Part shown: positions 37,066 through 48,894 of the stretch, one piece after another
Numbering within the stretch: position 1 is the first letter of the stretch
How the letters are laid out: the number at the start of each line of letters is the position of its first letter
Assembly (NCBI RefSeq): GCF_030052815.1
Contig: NC_079498.1
Coordinates: 79,842,992 to 79,906,991 of the forward strand
DNA length: 64,000 nt
Source of the DNA: Hevea brasiliensis
Taxonomy: Eukaryota; Streptophyta; Magnoliopsida; Malpighiales; Euphorbiaceae
Direction of reading: 5' to 3'
The notes under the pieces: model-generated
Told to the model about the DNA's origin: nothing
What the model saw: only the letters and a program-made list of their open reading frames with translations
Databases searched by the model: none
Position numbers and translations under genes: made by a program

Positions 37066-39043
37066 CCTTTAACATGCATGATTCTTTCATTTTCCATTAA
37101 AGATTGTAGTTTAACAATTAACCTAATTCAATCCTAGATTAAAAGGGGTTAAGAGACCTCTAACCTTGAAGGGCGCAGAATCAAACTTCTTGCTCCTTTT
37201 GGCAGTCTCCAGAGCTCCACTTGTAGCTCCTTTGGCTTGTCCACCACAAGCTACCACCAAGATCACCTTAGGCAACCCAAATCCTCTCTTAGGTGTTTGC
37301 CAACCACTAACAATTAGGGTGTGTGTCTTTAGGCGATGTTCTAATGGATGTAGGTGGCTAGAAACAATTTCTAGAATTATTTATTCAAGAAAGAAACAAG
37401 CTTTCTTTCAAGCATTAATGGAAGAATTTAGAGAGAGAAAAATCCCTTTTGTTGCCGTCTAACTTGGTGAAGAAGAAGAAGAGTAAGTTTTCTTCTTATC
37501 TAACATTTATACATAAGAGACAAAATAGTTAATAGTGTACCACATGTCATGATCCTATTCTATCTTGCTTTTAGTGTGTCTTAATCTCATTAAGACAAGT
37601 GTCAATGTAAGATTATATGATCAAATATCATCTTCCATCACATGGAAGACAAATGGAACACATCTATAGGTGCCACGTGTCACCATCTCATGGTGTCACG
37701 TGTCACCATGTAAAATTACCATTTTGCCCTTGTATTGAATTTTGAGTTCTCAACCCAAAATAGTAATTTCTCTCTCAAATTAATTTATATCACATATAAA
37801 TTAATTTATCAATTAATCTTCATTAATTAAATTCAATTTACATCATACATCCAATGTCTAAAATTTAGTTTCAAGTCATGCTAGGGACTTTGCAATCTTA
37901 TTACAAACCAAATCTATTTAATTAATTAATTAAACTCTTTAATTAATTAATTAAATCATAATTTACTTGGTAGTGAAACTTGTGTAGGTGTGTGACTTAC
38001 TAGGCTCATTACTAATTGGCAATGAGAAATGATATTAATTCTTAATATCATTAGAACTCTTCCAGATTGCAAATGATTTCGCCAAACCATTTTAGACATC
38101 TCATAGACCATGGTTGACATCTAGCATAGCATGCCATGGCATCCCAATTACCAACAAGAAATATCTTAAAATGAACCTTTAATCATACATGATCATGCGC
38201 TAAAATCCTTCTGTATTATGTCCCAATCCCATTAAGGGTCATGGTGAAGTCAAACCCCTTATCATGGAATCTTATGCACTTATTTGAAATCTGATTCTTG
38301 ACATATAAGACTTTACCATTAGGAAACACCTTTTCTGACAAAGTCATTCGTCCTGGCCAGGAACTTAATCTTGTCAAGAATAGCTCAAATCCACATGGGA
38401 CTTTTAACCCTATTTACTCAAGGCTACGGATCCCCTCTTGACTGAACACCTGTCCCAATATATAACTAATTTGAGCCAACACACACCGAAATATCCATAC
38501 ACAATACAGATATGTAAGTGGTATCAAACTCAAACCACCCATATAAGAGACAACCATGTCATCTCAAGTCTGAGGATTATATGCACTAGTATGACACAGA
38601 TAACATTTTATTGACTCGAGTAAACACCATGTTCATGTTATCTGTACGTCACAAGTTCGACCTACTTATCTCATAAGTGTCCACTGTATTTATCCCGATA
38701 TCTCATATCAGATGGCACGTGACTCACCATTCCATTTACATCAGTATCTCATACTGATCAATGGAGATAAAAAGAGGTGACAGCTCTTTGGATATAATGT
38801 GCCCACCAAAATATCCATTAGTTGCAAACTCTGATTTATAGCTAATGTCCCATATATTCTGTCACTCATATTCTTATCTTATAAGAATAGAATATATGAT
38901 ATACTGCTAATGGACAATTTCAAATAAATATGTTATTAAATATATACAACATTTAAATGAAATGTTTATTGCCATTAATATATTTACAATGTTATTTATA
39001 AGTCACAAGATTAATGCATGCTCTAGGGCACACATAACTAACA
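37066..39043 (-). mobile_element. Copia-type LTR, antisense
   Basis: Minus sense begins TGTTAGTTATGTGTGCCC at 39043. Long AT-rich sequence without pol. The 98-codon frame at 37166-37462 on the plus strand is antisense and unsupported. The left end is set by H3. It is related to 28498-29279 and to the partial copy 39161-39372. Confidence 0.65.
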
Positions 39044-39044
39044 T

Positions 39045-39160
39045 TAACACCTTTTCCAAGTAAAGCCTTTGTGATAAACCTATTATTCTTTTCGGTCTAT
39101 ATCTATAGATCCGAATTCCCAAAATATAGGTAGCTTCCCCAAGGTCTTTCATAGAGAAAG
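39045..39160 (-). pseudogene. Copia reverse transcriptase fragment
   Basis: Minus-strand translation gives FSMKDLGEATYILGI, then a basic stretch, GLSQ and YLEKVL. This is the conserved KDLGE..YILGI...GLSQ..Y block at the end of plant Copia RT. Only ~38 residues remain, between two LTR pieces of the same family. Confidence 0.85.
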
Positions 39161-39372
39161 TACTGATTTATAGCAAATGTCTCATATTTCTGTCACTCAT
39201 ATTCTTATCTCATAAGAATAGAATATATAACATATTGCTAATGGATAATTTCAAATAAATATGATATGAAACATACAACATTTAAATGAAATGTTAATTG
39301 CCATTAAAATATTCACAATGTCATTTATAAGGTACAAGATTAGTGTATGCTCTAGGACACATACAACTAACA
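39161..39372 (-). mobile_element. Second Copia-type LTR fragment
   Basis: Repeats 38830-39043 with differences (CTGATTTATAGC through GCTCTAGG, ending AACTAACA). It starts abruptly in mid-LTR next to the RT scrap and ends where CACTA sequence begins. Confidence 0.8.
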
Positions 39373-40513
39373 ATTAAAACCATCACTAGCAAGACCAAGC
39401 CTCACATTTCAAAAATCAGAGGAAAAATTTGGATATCTAGCATCAAAATCCTTCCATGCTTTTCCATCACTAGTATGTATCAAAAACCCATCTTTTAAGT
39501 GTCTTCCTCATGCCATTTCATATCATTCAAAGTTTTTGTTGATGTAAATAATCTCTGAAGCCTAGGTATTAATGGAAAATAACATAAAACCTTAACTGGC
39601 TTCTTTTTCCCACTAAAACACCCATATTCTCCATCACCATTTGAATTTTATTGTTCATTTCCCATCTTTGTAACCCATCGAGAGGACCCACAAACATCAC
39701 ATAGTTCATGCTTCTCTCTTTCCCCCCCCAAAACAATATACAATCATTTGCACAAGCATGAATCTTATCATAATTAAGGCCTATTGCTTGTATGATTTTT
39801 TTAGCTTCATACTGAGATTAGGTAATGAACAACTTTCAGGGAAAGCATCAACTAACAACTTAAGAAGCATAGTGAATGACTTCCCAGTCCATCCATTTAA
39901 ACATTTCAAATGGTATGGGTGCAATATAAAATTTAACCTTAAAAAGGATTTACACCCTGGGTATAACTCCAAATTCACATCTTTCAATAAATTCACAAAT
40001 TCATGTGCCTCTCCATTAGACAAATCTTCTATTTGTTCTACAGTAGCCCCTTCAAGTTGTGGTTCAAGATTAACTCTATCTTCTTGGCTACCTATTGCAT
40101 CCACATCTATCATATTCCATAATTCCCTTGATTAGTAATGCTCAAGCATCACATAACAACCCTATAATATCATCTCATCTAACTGGATTTGTTGGTGTGG
40201 GATTATATTCTTCATTAGGCTGAACATTATGGATATGAGTGGTATATTGTGAGGAAGATGATGATTGACCAATATTAGAGTATGGATTCTCCCCATGACA
40301 TATCCATTGAGTATATCCTCTTAAAATTCCATCACAGATTAAGTGTACTCTAGCATCATCATAAGTTTGCGAAGAACAATTAACACAATGAATACATGGA
40401 CATAATATCTTTCCACACTAAGATGCACTTTGAAAGGCAATATCAAGAAATTCCTTAACACCTTCTTTGTATTCTTTACTATTTCTAGGCTTATTCATCC
40501 AACTCTCATCCAT
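39373..40513 (-). pseudogene. CACTA (En/Spm) TNP2-type transposase, N-terminal part, broken
   Basis: Start ATG at 40513. The transposase-associated domain reads MDESWMNKPRNS, then KEFLDIAF, CPCIHCVN, DDARVHLICDGI and YTQWICHGE. Later come the linker, a frame with ELYPGC, HLKCLNGW, KSFTMLLKLL (~39860-39960), then ACANDCILFWG and YFPLIPRLQRLF (~39500-39770). Stops occur at S*CGK, VR*DD and elsewhere. The gene is cut at 39373 by the Copia LTR, so the catalytic body is absent. Confidence 0.88.
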
Positions 40514-41568
40514 TTTAGATGTTTGTGATTACTATATGAGAAAACAAATAAATAAAATATCAAATTAAGAGCATAAGTATGATTGTTGATTTTATCTCTA
40601 AGTATATATCAAGTTGCATAATGATAAAAAGATTAAGCACCAATAACTAACATAATTAAGAACTACTAGAATTCAAATTTAAGTAAAAAAAAGATAAGAA
40701 ATAAGTTAAAAATTCAGAATCACAAGAGTTTGAGTAAAAGAAGACTGAAATAGTTATGCAAATGTAAATAGTTCCAAAGGACAGTGAAGAAGTTAACTAC
40801 TTAAAGATAAATGAGGACTCCACCTAAATATTTTTCTCATTTTTTTTTCCTTCTTTACAACTCTCTCTAACTCTCATATTTGGTGAATTAATTCATAAAT
40901 TCAAACAGTGCGTGCAACATGCTTCATAGTCACCAATTAGCAAAAGAAAAGATATATAAAAAGCAACACATATGAGAGAGAGAGAGAGAGAGAGAGACCT
41001 ATAGTAAATCTAAAGTGCAACTTAGTCTGGTGATTTAAAATTCACAGCCACAAACTGATAACCTAATCAATCCAATGATTTATACTCAATCAATGCAAAT
41101 AAAGAAATCAATTTAGTAATTTTTGCCCAATACTAAAAAAAAATCAACAAATCCCAAAACACTCTAAATAAATATGAAACCTTCACCTTGATTGATTCCA
41201 AGGAATGGTTGGAAACTTCAAACAACAACTTTAACTTTCCAAACTTAATCTCACTTGAATCCTAATTGAGTTGTAATTGAACTCTATACATCACAAATAA
41301 ATTACACAATTAAAATCAATGTTCTACTAATTCAATAACATACAGTTTCATGTTGTTTGATGTCTTCACCAGTTATGCGCACTATGACTATCTTGATCAT
41401 GAAAAATTTTATTGGACAATCATCAATTATAGTATTGCACAATACCAAGATACCAATCATATAATGTTGTGGATCTCATATTGTTCACATGAAGAAGCCC
41501 AGAAATAAGAACCCTCTTGTCATCTCTATATAATAATAAATAAAATTTGTACATATTTTTTTCTATTC
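40514..41568. other. AT-rich noncoding DNA upstream of the TNP2 relic
   Basis: No coding potential. Presumed 5' region of the CACTA element, but no CACTACAAGAAAA-type terminal repeat is visible, so the boundary is unknown. Includes the GA microsatellite at 40974-40997. Confidence 0.45.
40974..40997 (+). repeat. (GA)n microsatellite
   Basis: About 12 GA units, uninterrupted. Confidence 0.95.
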
Positions 41569-41583
41569 ATTATAGCATTTTTC

Positions 41584-41678
41584 TGAGGATTTAACCCAAA
41601 ATCGTTTAGAGTGGAAAAAGCGAATCCATATAGCCGACCCCAAATTTTTGGGATAAAGGCTTAGTTGAGTTGAGTTGT
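41584..41678 (+). mobile_element. 5'-truncated RTE-like LINE (or derived SINE) 3' tail, 95 bp
   Basis: Flanked by a perfect 15-bp duplication ATTATAGCATTTTTC (41569-41583 and 41679-41693). It contains the plant RTE-type 3' end AGCCGACCCCAAATTTTTGGG, AAGGCTTAGTTG and a short TTGAG repeat tail. The length of the duplication and the repeat tail indicate target-primed reverse transcription. Confidence 0.82.
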
Positions 41679-41693
41679 ATTATAGCATTTTTC

Positions 41694-43095
41694 ACCCTTA
41701 ATTTAGTTTAACTCTTTTTAAGCATTTCAGCATCTTTGTATGTACACAATGAATGAAAAATAGAGAAAAAGATAGAAAATACAACCAGGTAACCATTTAT
41801 ACAATTAAACAAAAAAAAAAAAGAAAAAGAGTCTAGACCATATATTGTTGTCAAATAAAATCAAAAAAGAAGAATAAAAGGCACAAGATCTAAATAAGCA
41901 TGGATATAAAAAAATAATGCTTAAACTCGATATATGTTATTTGTGTATGTGAGTGAGTTAGAGAATCCAATCAAGTGAATGTCAAGTTAGCAGCCCATAG
42001 GTTACTTATAAGTAAAAAGAAAAACAACATTTTTATTGTTTTCATAATAAAGGGCTACATGTCACTTGTCTTTTTTAGAATTAAATTTTGATTTCTTAGA
42101 TGCACACTAGACTGATTTTAACAAACTAACAATATATCAAATCAATTAGAAGAGAGTGATGGTTGTCGAATCCACCAAAATTTAAATTAATTGAAATTAC
42201 TAGTTATAAAATATTTTCTGTAGTAAATGGTAAATCCAGGTCGAACCCTAGAGACTGAATTACTAAATTTCATGCACTTGTGTAATGGAAAAAGAAATAA
42301 AGGTTGGGGGGGGGGAGGAGGGGGTAATTCACAATTCAAAGAAGAAATTAGAAATTAAGAACTAAAATTAAATATGAAACTCTCAAATTAAACAGACTTC
42401 AGTCAAAGGTAATTCGCATTCCAATGCATTGATTCGATCATAGACAAAAGAAATACAATTATATCTTATTGAATACTTAACGTAGATTTACCAATCAGTG
42501 AGGTAAACCCCTAACTTCCCTATACTTATCAATTCGAGCCCAGCACTCTTGTTGACTCTAATTATTAACTGAATTGGTATTAAGCAATCATCATCAAATT
42601 AATAATTACTTTAAGAATAGGAAGTAGTTAAGCTGAATAACAATTTATGAAGTATAAATCATTTAATTCACCCTATTATTTCCTTAGGTTATTATCGAAA
42701 ACTGGGATCATAATCAATAAAACCTAATTGCTACTCATGTTCAATCTTACACAATAATTACGGATTATGAAGATGAACTAGCAATTGATCACATCAAACA
42801 ATTAACTAATAGGCCTTTTTAGCAAATCATTCAATAGATCAAAGACAATGAAATCAGAAAACAATAGTTATTCAAAAAGACATAAATTAAATTAAGAACC
42901 TGGTCTCACAAATCACGCAAAAGAACTTGAATCCCTTGAACTGAATTAAAAACTTAGCCACTCATGTTCATGGTTTACAGAAAAATAAAGAAGAAATTTA
43001 AAAAGAGAATGAAGAACGAAGGTCTTTTATGGAGAACGAAGGTCTGAATTGGATGTGTTTTAGCTACTGCCCAAAGACGCATTTATAATAAAAAA
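41694..43095. other. Unclassified sequence N, left part
   Basis: No gene. It includes a motif with TCGAATCCACC and AATCCAGGTCGAACCC (42158-42246) that resembles repeats I know from plant genomes but cannot assign. A G-run is at 42305-42324. It continues at 47912 after composite A, sharing the AAAAA duplication (43091-43095 and 47912-47916). Confidence 0.5.
42305..42324 (+). repeat. G-rich tract
   Basis: Ten G, then AGGA and a run of five G. It could form a quadruplex, or be a polypurine tract of an unrecognised element; neither is shown. Confidence 0.6.
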
Positions 43096-46000
43096 TATCA
43101 CACCTTACCCCTCTGTAAGGCATAACATGACCCTGTAGAATACCTAATGAACTACCGAACTTCACCTACCGATAACTCATTAAATACCCTACAAGGGATT
43201 TGAAAACCATTTTCTTACGTCTTGGAAGTGGTGAGCATTTTAGTAGGAATTAAAACATTTAATTGAAGTTTCAAAACTAGTAAAAATTTTTGTCCATTTT
43301 TATTTATCCACAAATTTTAGAAAAATTTTGGCAAAGTGTCGTCTGTATTTTAGGAAAACAGTTCTTCAAAAACCTGTAAAAACACTTCCAATACTTGTTT
43401 CCACAACTCCCAACTACTAAATTTACCCAACTCAACATAACTCGAATCAATTCCACAACTCAATCAAAGTTTGTCATCTCAAAATAGTTCATAATTTCAT
43501 TCACATTGCATTTAAAATTTAATTTACATATACATATACAGATCTTAATTTACAAAAGAAAATCCAAATAACAATATTACAATTTACTGTACAACTGCTC
43601 AACTTTACATTAATACATATGACATTACAATATTTACATCAAATAACTACAAGGGTATAAATAAATACCCGTGCAAAAAGATTAGTGAAGTCCCAACAAT
43701 CAGTAGCTCACTCTACTGCTTTTTCCTTGTCTCTATCTGCGACAGCAAAGAAAGCTATCGCTGAGTATAAAAATACTCAATGGTGTACAATAAAATACAA
43801 AATGCATAATATAAAACATTTATGAATAATTCATAATTCAAAAATCTCACAATCACATTTCATAATTTTTCAAATCACATTTATAGCAAATCATAATTTT
43901 CAAAGCTTGATATAACACAAATTTGATCAAACAATTTAATAATCATAGTGTTCCCAATCAATAACACAACTTAGGCCATGACACAAAATTTCCAAACATG
44001 CCGTGTTGTACACCATGACAAGGCAAACTCACCCCACTAATCGAAATCAATGAGCGAGGTGGCTAGCTAGCTAATGAGTACTCATCCAAACTCACCTCCT
44101 GACTGGAAAGCCAAAGAGGGAGGAATATAGTCAAACTCACCCCATAAATGGAGGAGGAACATAGTGATATTGCCATGCCAAGTATGAATAAAAAAAAACA
44201 ATTTAAATCAAGTTATTCAAACATTTCATACAATTCACAAATCATATTTCATTCCAAACTTTTCATTTTCAAAGTAGGCAACACACTATTTTTCAAATAA
44301 CATTTTCAAAGCCATAATAATCAAAATTATTCACAACATTTATTTCAAGAATTATCAAGTAGAAACAAAAAAAATTTTAAGTTTGTTGTGCACAAACCTG
44401 ATGTAAGTCGCCTCTAGGCCTTGACTCAGTTTGCCCTATCCTTTTCCAAGTCTTTTTCAGCTGAAACACGAAATTTATAGTGTTTCAGTATCTTATCTCA
44501 GAATAATTCCAATAATTAATTTATATATGTTCAATTCTAGCTCCAATATACTTAAACTTACATTCTTGAACATTTTCATGTTGAGGTTACTATTTATGGT
44601 ACTATTCAAGTCAAAATATTGACTTTCTTATGCTTAATAGGTATGGGAAATCCAATTATACCCACACACCACATTTTGGTTACCTAACTTGTTGGTTTTG
44701 GTCATTTTCTCAAAACTTAAGTTTTTTAGGCAAACTTTCAAATTTTCAGTTTTGGTAGCCTATTTTGCACTGTTCCATTGGTCATGTTGCTGTTAGAATT
44801 TGGCCAAGTTTTCTTCATAGAAATTGTTTCTTATTGTCTTAAATTTATTTTCCTTTTCGAATCACTCCATTTGGAGTTTTGTAGCTCAAGTTATAGCCAT
44901 TTGAACATGGCTGGCCGGATTGGCCTAACCCAGATTTTCTGGGCACCAAATCTGATTCTAGCAGTTTTAGGTCACTAACTTTGGGTGGCTAAATGACTTG
45001 GTTAAGGGCATAATTTGGGTTTGTATTCTTCATGAAAGTTGTAGGTCTATATCTCAGCTTTCTACTGGTAAAATTTCAGGTCATTTAGACCTGCCTAGCC
45101 TAAGTTATGGCCAAATGAACAAACACTGTTCATTTAATTATTTTTGTACAGGTCAGAACACCCATTTCTGGATTTGGCGAATTTATTCACTATGCTATGG
45201 TCACTTTCTAGGCATGATTCCTAAATGAAAAATGTGTCATTTTGTGTCTAGTTTCATCCCCAATTAGCCTCATACCAATTGGGTTGGTAAATTTTCAGTT
45301 TTGGTCCCTGAAAGGGACCTTGGTCATGCTGCCTGCAGAATGGCCATAACCAATCCAAATTTCAATTTGGTTCCAACACTTCCAACACACCATAATTGGT
45401 CATACATGACCATTTTTCAACTCAAGCAAGGTCAAACACATCATTTGGCTAATTCTCACATTTTTCCTCCTAAAACCCTAGGTCCAAAACCCTAACTCAC
45501 TTCATTTGTTACATTTAATTAGTTCCAAGCATACAAACACCATTTCTCAACTCATTCAAACTTTCTAACATATTTAATTCAATCAAACTCATGCATTCTC
45601 AACTTAAACCCTAGCTAGCCGAATTCACACCTAGTCCTCCAAAGTTGTTTTCATTTCATTTTAAGTATTTTTCTAGGTTTATTTAACTATAAACACAATT
45701 AATTCAACTAGTAATTCAAGTTTAGCTTACTAACCTTGATATAGCTTTTCAATCTTCACTTCCTTCAACTTTTTCTTCTTTCTTTCTCCTTTAATCTTCT
45801 TTTCTAGTTGCCCAAACAAGGTTTAATCATGGTAAATGAATTTTTTATGGTGGGATTTTGGTTTCTTCAAGCTCACAAATGAGCTTTCATGGAGATTTTA
45901 AAAGGGAGAGAAGAGAGAGAGAGGTCACGGCAAGAATGGAAGACAACTCCTTTTTTTTTTCTTTTCTTTTATAAATTTTAACTAAATTAATACATAATTA

Positions 46001-46613
46001 TCCATAATTTTTTTAATTCTTAATTATTAAGTTTATTGCATCATGCATGATGTCATGCATGATGTAATAACTTTTTCACTTTTTCTTTCACTTTTTTTTT
46101 AATTTTTTCATTAGTTTTTTAATTTAATTCCCGATTCTGAAATTTTCTTTTCCCCAATTTTATTTGACAGTCAGGTCAGGAGTCAGCTCTAGGGGTCAAT
46201 TGACCAAATTGCCCCTCGCCGGTTCGATCCAGTTTGTAAATAATTCAATATTTCTTCTAGATCCCTAACCTAATTATTTGACCTGCTTAACAATTCTTTT
46301 TCATGATTTTCTCTTTCCTACTGTGTTCGCAATAGTCCTAAGGACCGTGGCATCACATTTTATGGTTCGAAATTTGAGTTTAAATCGACCTCACAGTCGT
46401 TCTTGAGAAGGTCACCCATCGCTGTGACTGCTCATTTAACTTTTTATGCTTTGTTTTTCTTTTTTATACTTAACTATTTGGCAATTACTAATTATTTACG
46501 TTCAGGGCTTAACTAAGTGTCTTAGACGTGGTTCTACTTCTCTTACTTGTCCAAACCAACATCGGTCTCCGGAATAGTAAAATATACCAGGCTATGCCAA
46601 TAGGGTTGTTACA
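43096..46613 (-). mobile_element. 3' LTR of composite A giant element (3518 bp)
   Basis: Plus-strand ends are TATCACACC (TG mutated to TA) and GGTTGTTACA, followed by the CCCCCC complement of the polypurine tract. It holds a 5S-like block (46400-46440), GGTCAATTGACC (46194-46205), two RY motifs (46042-46049, 46054-46061), exon-1 hairpin AAGCTCA/TGAGCTT (45869-45886) and donor CAAG|GTTAGT (GT ending 45734, 879 bp in). The double hairpin is near 43737-43785. Confidence 0.9.
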
Positions 46614-46950
46614 ATTCTCCCCCCTTTAAAAGAAATTTCGTCCTCAAAATTTTGCCCACTATCTGTCCTCAATTAGTCATATGTGTTATTTTCTCATGTT
46701 TTTCTCACATTTTCATGTAGCCTCATCATCGGAATGATGGTCCATAGCACTTTAACTAATAATATTTACATATTGATTGCTCACATCGTGTACCAAGTTC
46801 CTTATGAGTTTCTGTCATAAGTTAATTTTGAATTCATTTCAATTCTAGGGGTAAGCAAATCTATGTGCTAACGGATCCACTTTTTTCTAGGGCCTCGTAT
46901 GATCCTAGATAATGAGAACTTAGTCTTTCTCCTTTTTACATAATCTTATA
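46614..46950 (-). pseudogene. Composite A pol end: polypurine tract, chromodomain and integrase C-terminus relic
   Basis: Minus strand. The purine tract and GGACGAAATTT end are at 46614-46650; a decayed chromodomain end (HHSDDEAT...MRK) is at ~46665-46755; 46855-46935 aligns with the integrase segment that reads LSPRFIGP..VLERVGPLAYRLALP in H4 (52750-52830). Upstream pol is deleted. Confidence 0.75.
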
Positions 46951-46951
46951 A

Positions 46952-47286
46952 TCTTCCAAAGATTTATCTCAACAACTTCATCAATTCAACATCCATCCCA
47001 ACCAATTTCAACATCATTTCTCAATTTCCAAAATTCAACATCATCAAATAATATAATTCAATTTCATTCAAATTAAAACAAAATATTTCCATTCATATTT
47101 CAATAAAGATAAAACAATTTAGATACATCATTCTAAATATTTACATTAGGAAAAATCCAAACCAAAATTTATTACAAGCTTTATACAACTGCTCATGACC
47201 ATTTCCTACATTTACATACATTACATACATCAAAATAATTTTTACAATCAGGGTATAAAATATACCCGATAAACTTCAGAGTAGGT
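46952..47286 (-). mobile_element. 5' LTR remnant of composite A giant element
   Basis: Antisense match to the 3' third of the H2 LTR (20130-20450), including the GGGTATA hairpin and GAGCAGTTGTA. It is joined directly to Cassandra at 47287 and to pol relics at ~46951, consistent with internal deletion of a once complete element. Confidence 0.8.
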
Positions 47287-47911
47287 AATCCCACATCGAC
47301 AAAGCATGGAGATGGTCTTGGGTTCAAAAAGTAATGATATATAAAATGAGGGAACTAATCACTAGAGGCATCTTTTGGTGGAATGGCCTGGAGAGTTGGA
47401 AGAACTCCAGGGTTAAGCGTGCTCACTTGAGAGAAATCCTAGGATGGGTGACCTCCTGGGAAGTTCTTCATTCCACCTATGGGACAAAACCGTGAGGCTT
47501 ATGGCCAAAGCGGACAATTCCTCTAATGGTTGGAGCCCGATCATTATAATTGGTATCAGAGCCGCTCGCGTGTCCTCTTGGGCGATGGTGGGGCAAACCT
47601 CAGTGAGGACGCTGAGTCCCGAAAGGGGGGGAGAAAGGTCCCTTAGGCAAATCCCACATCGGCAAAGCACGGAGATGGTCTTGGGTTCAAAAAGTAATGA
47701 TATATAAAATGAGGGAACTAATCACTAGAGGCACTTTTTGATGGAATGGCCTGGAGAGTTGGAAAAACTCCAGGGTTAAGCGTGCTCGCTTGAGAGAAAT
47801 CCTAGGATGGGTGACCTCCTGGGAAGTTCTCCATTTCACCTATGGGACAAAACCGTGAGGCTTACGGCCAAAACGGATAATTCCTCTAGTGGTTGGAGCC
47901 TAATCGTTACA
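47287..47911 (+). mobile_element. Cassandra TRIM element A
   Basis: 5' LTR ~47287-47548 (start truncated, end TTATA), PBS TGGTATCAGAGC at 47551-47562, a ~90-bp spacer, polypurine tract AAAGGGGGGGAGAAA (to 47636) and 3' LTR 47637-47911 ending GTTACA. Both LTRs carry the 5S rRNA-derived segment that defines Cassandra. It has no coding capacity and would need proteins from an autonomous element. Confidence 0.93.
47401..47464 (+). promoter_or_regulatory. 5S rRNA-derived segment, Cassandra A 5' LTR
   Basis: AGAACTCC, GGTTAAGCGTGCT, then AGGATGGGTGACCTCC and TGGGAAGT, nearly identical to the 3' half of plant 5S rRNA with box A, intermediate element and box C. A second copy is at 47763-47827. Confidence 0.92.
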
Positions 47912-48894
47912 AAAAACCTAATCCTAAAGATAGGAACCAAACTAGGAAAAGTTTTGAAATTCAAAAGACAGATTTTCAGCCTGCATTCACGTCTCTGAAA
48001 TCAAGGCCAATTTTTAATAACTTCCTTTTCGAATCTGTCTCTGCCCTCTTCAGGAAAGTTGTAGCCCTATTTTTTAGCTTTCTAACGGGTACTCATTTGC
48101 CCAAATCTGAGTTCTACAGCCCAAGTTATGGCCCAAAAATTAAGACTGGTTCAGACAGAGTGTCCAGCCCATAATGATGACTTCATTGCTATTTTTGACA
48201 ATTAAAACGGCCTCATCTCACTTCTACCCTTCATAGAAGTTGTAGAGGCAGCTCTTAAAGTTTAATTGGGCTTGGCCTTACTTCATTTAGATGTTTGAAA
48301 CTCCAGATACAAAATAAATACTAAAACTAGTCGTGACACATTAAGTCTGGGCTTTTGCAATAGATCCATAGCTCATTTTGTCAACCTTGAAGACTGATTT
48401 GGGCTTTGGTCCCTCTTTATCATTTGTAGTGCTCTATCTTAGCTTTTCAATGGATTAAACAACACTCAATTTGGAGACCCACAACTTTAGAAATACCTGA
48501 AAAATACAGTAAAGGTCAAATGCTGAAAATTTCTCCATTTAACATAATTATTCGAACAACTATCTAAAAATATGTCTAAATGATAAATATACTTTAATCA
48601 ACTAAATTATGCATAAAAATACACTAGAAACACTAAATATGATGGGAATAAAATTAATAAATTATGCACTTATCAAATTCCCCCACACTTATTCCATGCT
48701 TGTCCTCAAGCATGACTTAAACCCTCAATTAATTCCACTTAGAAGTTCCTTAACTTCACCCTATCACAACATTCTCTAACAAAAGATTAAAAGTTTGAAA
48801 GAAGAGGCAAGTAAAGTAATAACCATCACAACAAATTCCATCAACACCATACCAATATATCAACAATTTTCCAACACAAAACAAAAGGCTTAAA
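47912..48894. other. Unclassified sequence N, right part
   Basis: Continues 43095 after composite A. No gene. It contains repeats of the AGCTTTCTAA/GTTGTAG type and the motif CCCCCACACTT...TGTCCTCAAGCATG (48682-48714). It ends where the H4 LTR starts at 48895. Confidence 0.5.

Larger units (their letters stand above)
43096..47911. mobile_element. Composite insertion A: giant-LTR element (-) fused to Cassandra (+)
   Basis: A single AAAAA duplication flanks the whole unit (43091-43095, 47912-47916). From left: 3' LTR 43096-46613 (-), polypurine tract and pol end 46614-46950 (-), LTR piece 46952-47286 (-), Cassandra 47287-47911 (+). Host sequence N continues directly on both sides. The order and head-to-head orientation are the same as in composite B. 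Confidence 0.75.

Noticed and set aside
37166..37462. 98-codon plus-strand frame
   Set aside because: Lies antisense in a Copia-type LTR with no recognised motif.
39758..40135. 125-codon plus-strand frame
   Set aside because: Shadow of the CACTA TNP2 relic on the minus strand.
42305..42324. G-quadruplex with regulatory role
   Set aside because: Only a short G-run next to no gene; kept as a repeat without functional claim.
47401..47464. Possible genuine 5S rRNA gene
   Set aside because: Only the 3' part of 5S is present, in both LTRs of a TRIM with PBS and polypurine tract; it is Cassandra, not an rRNA array.
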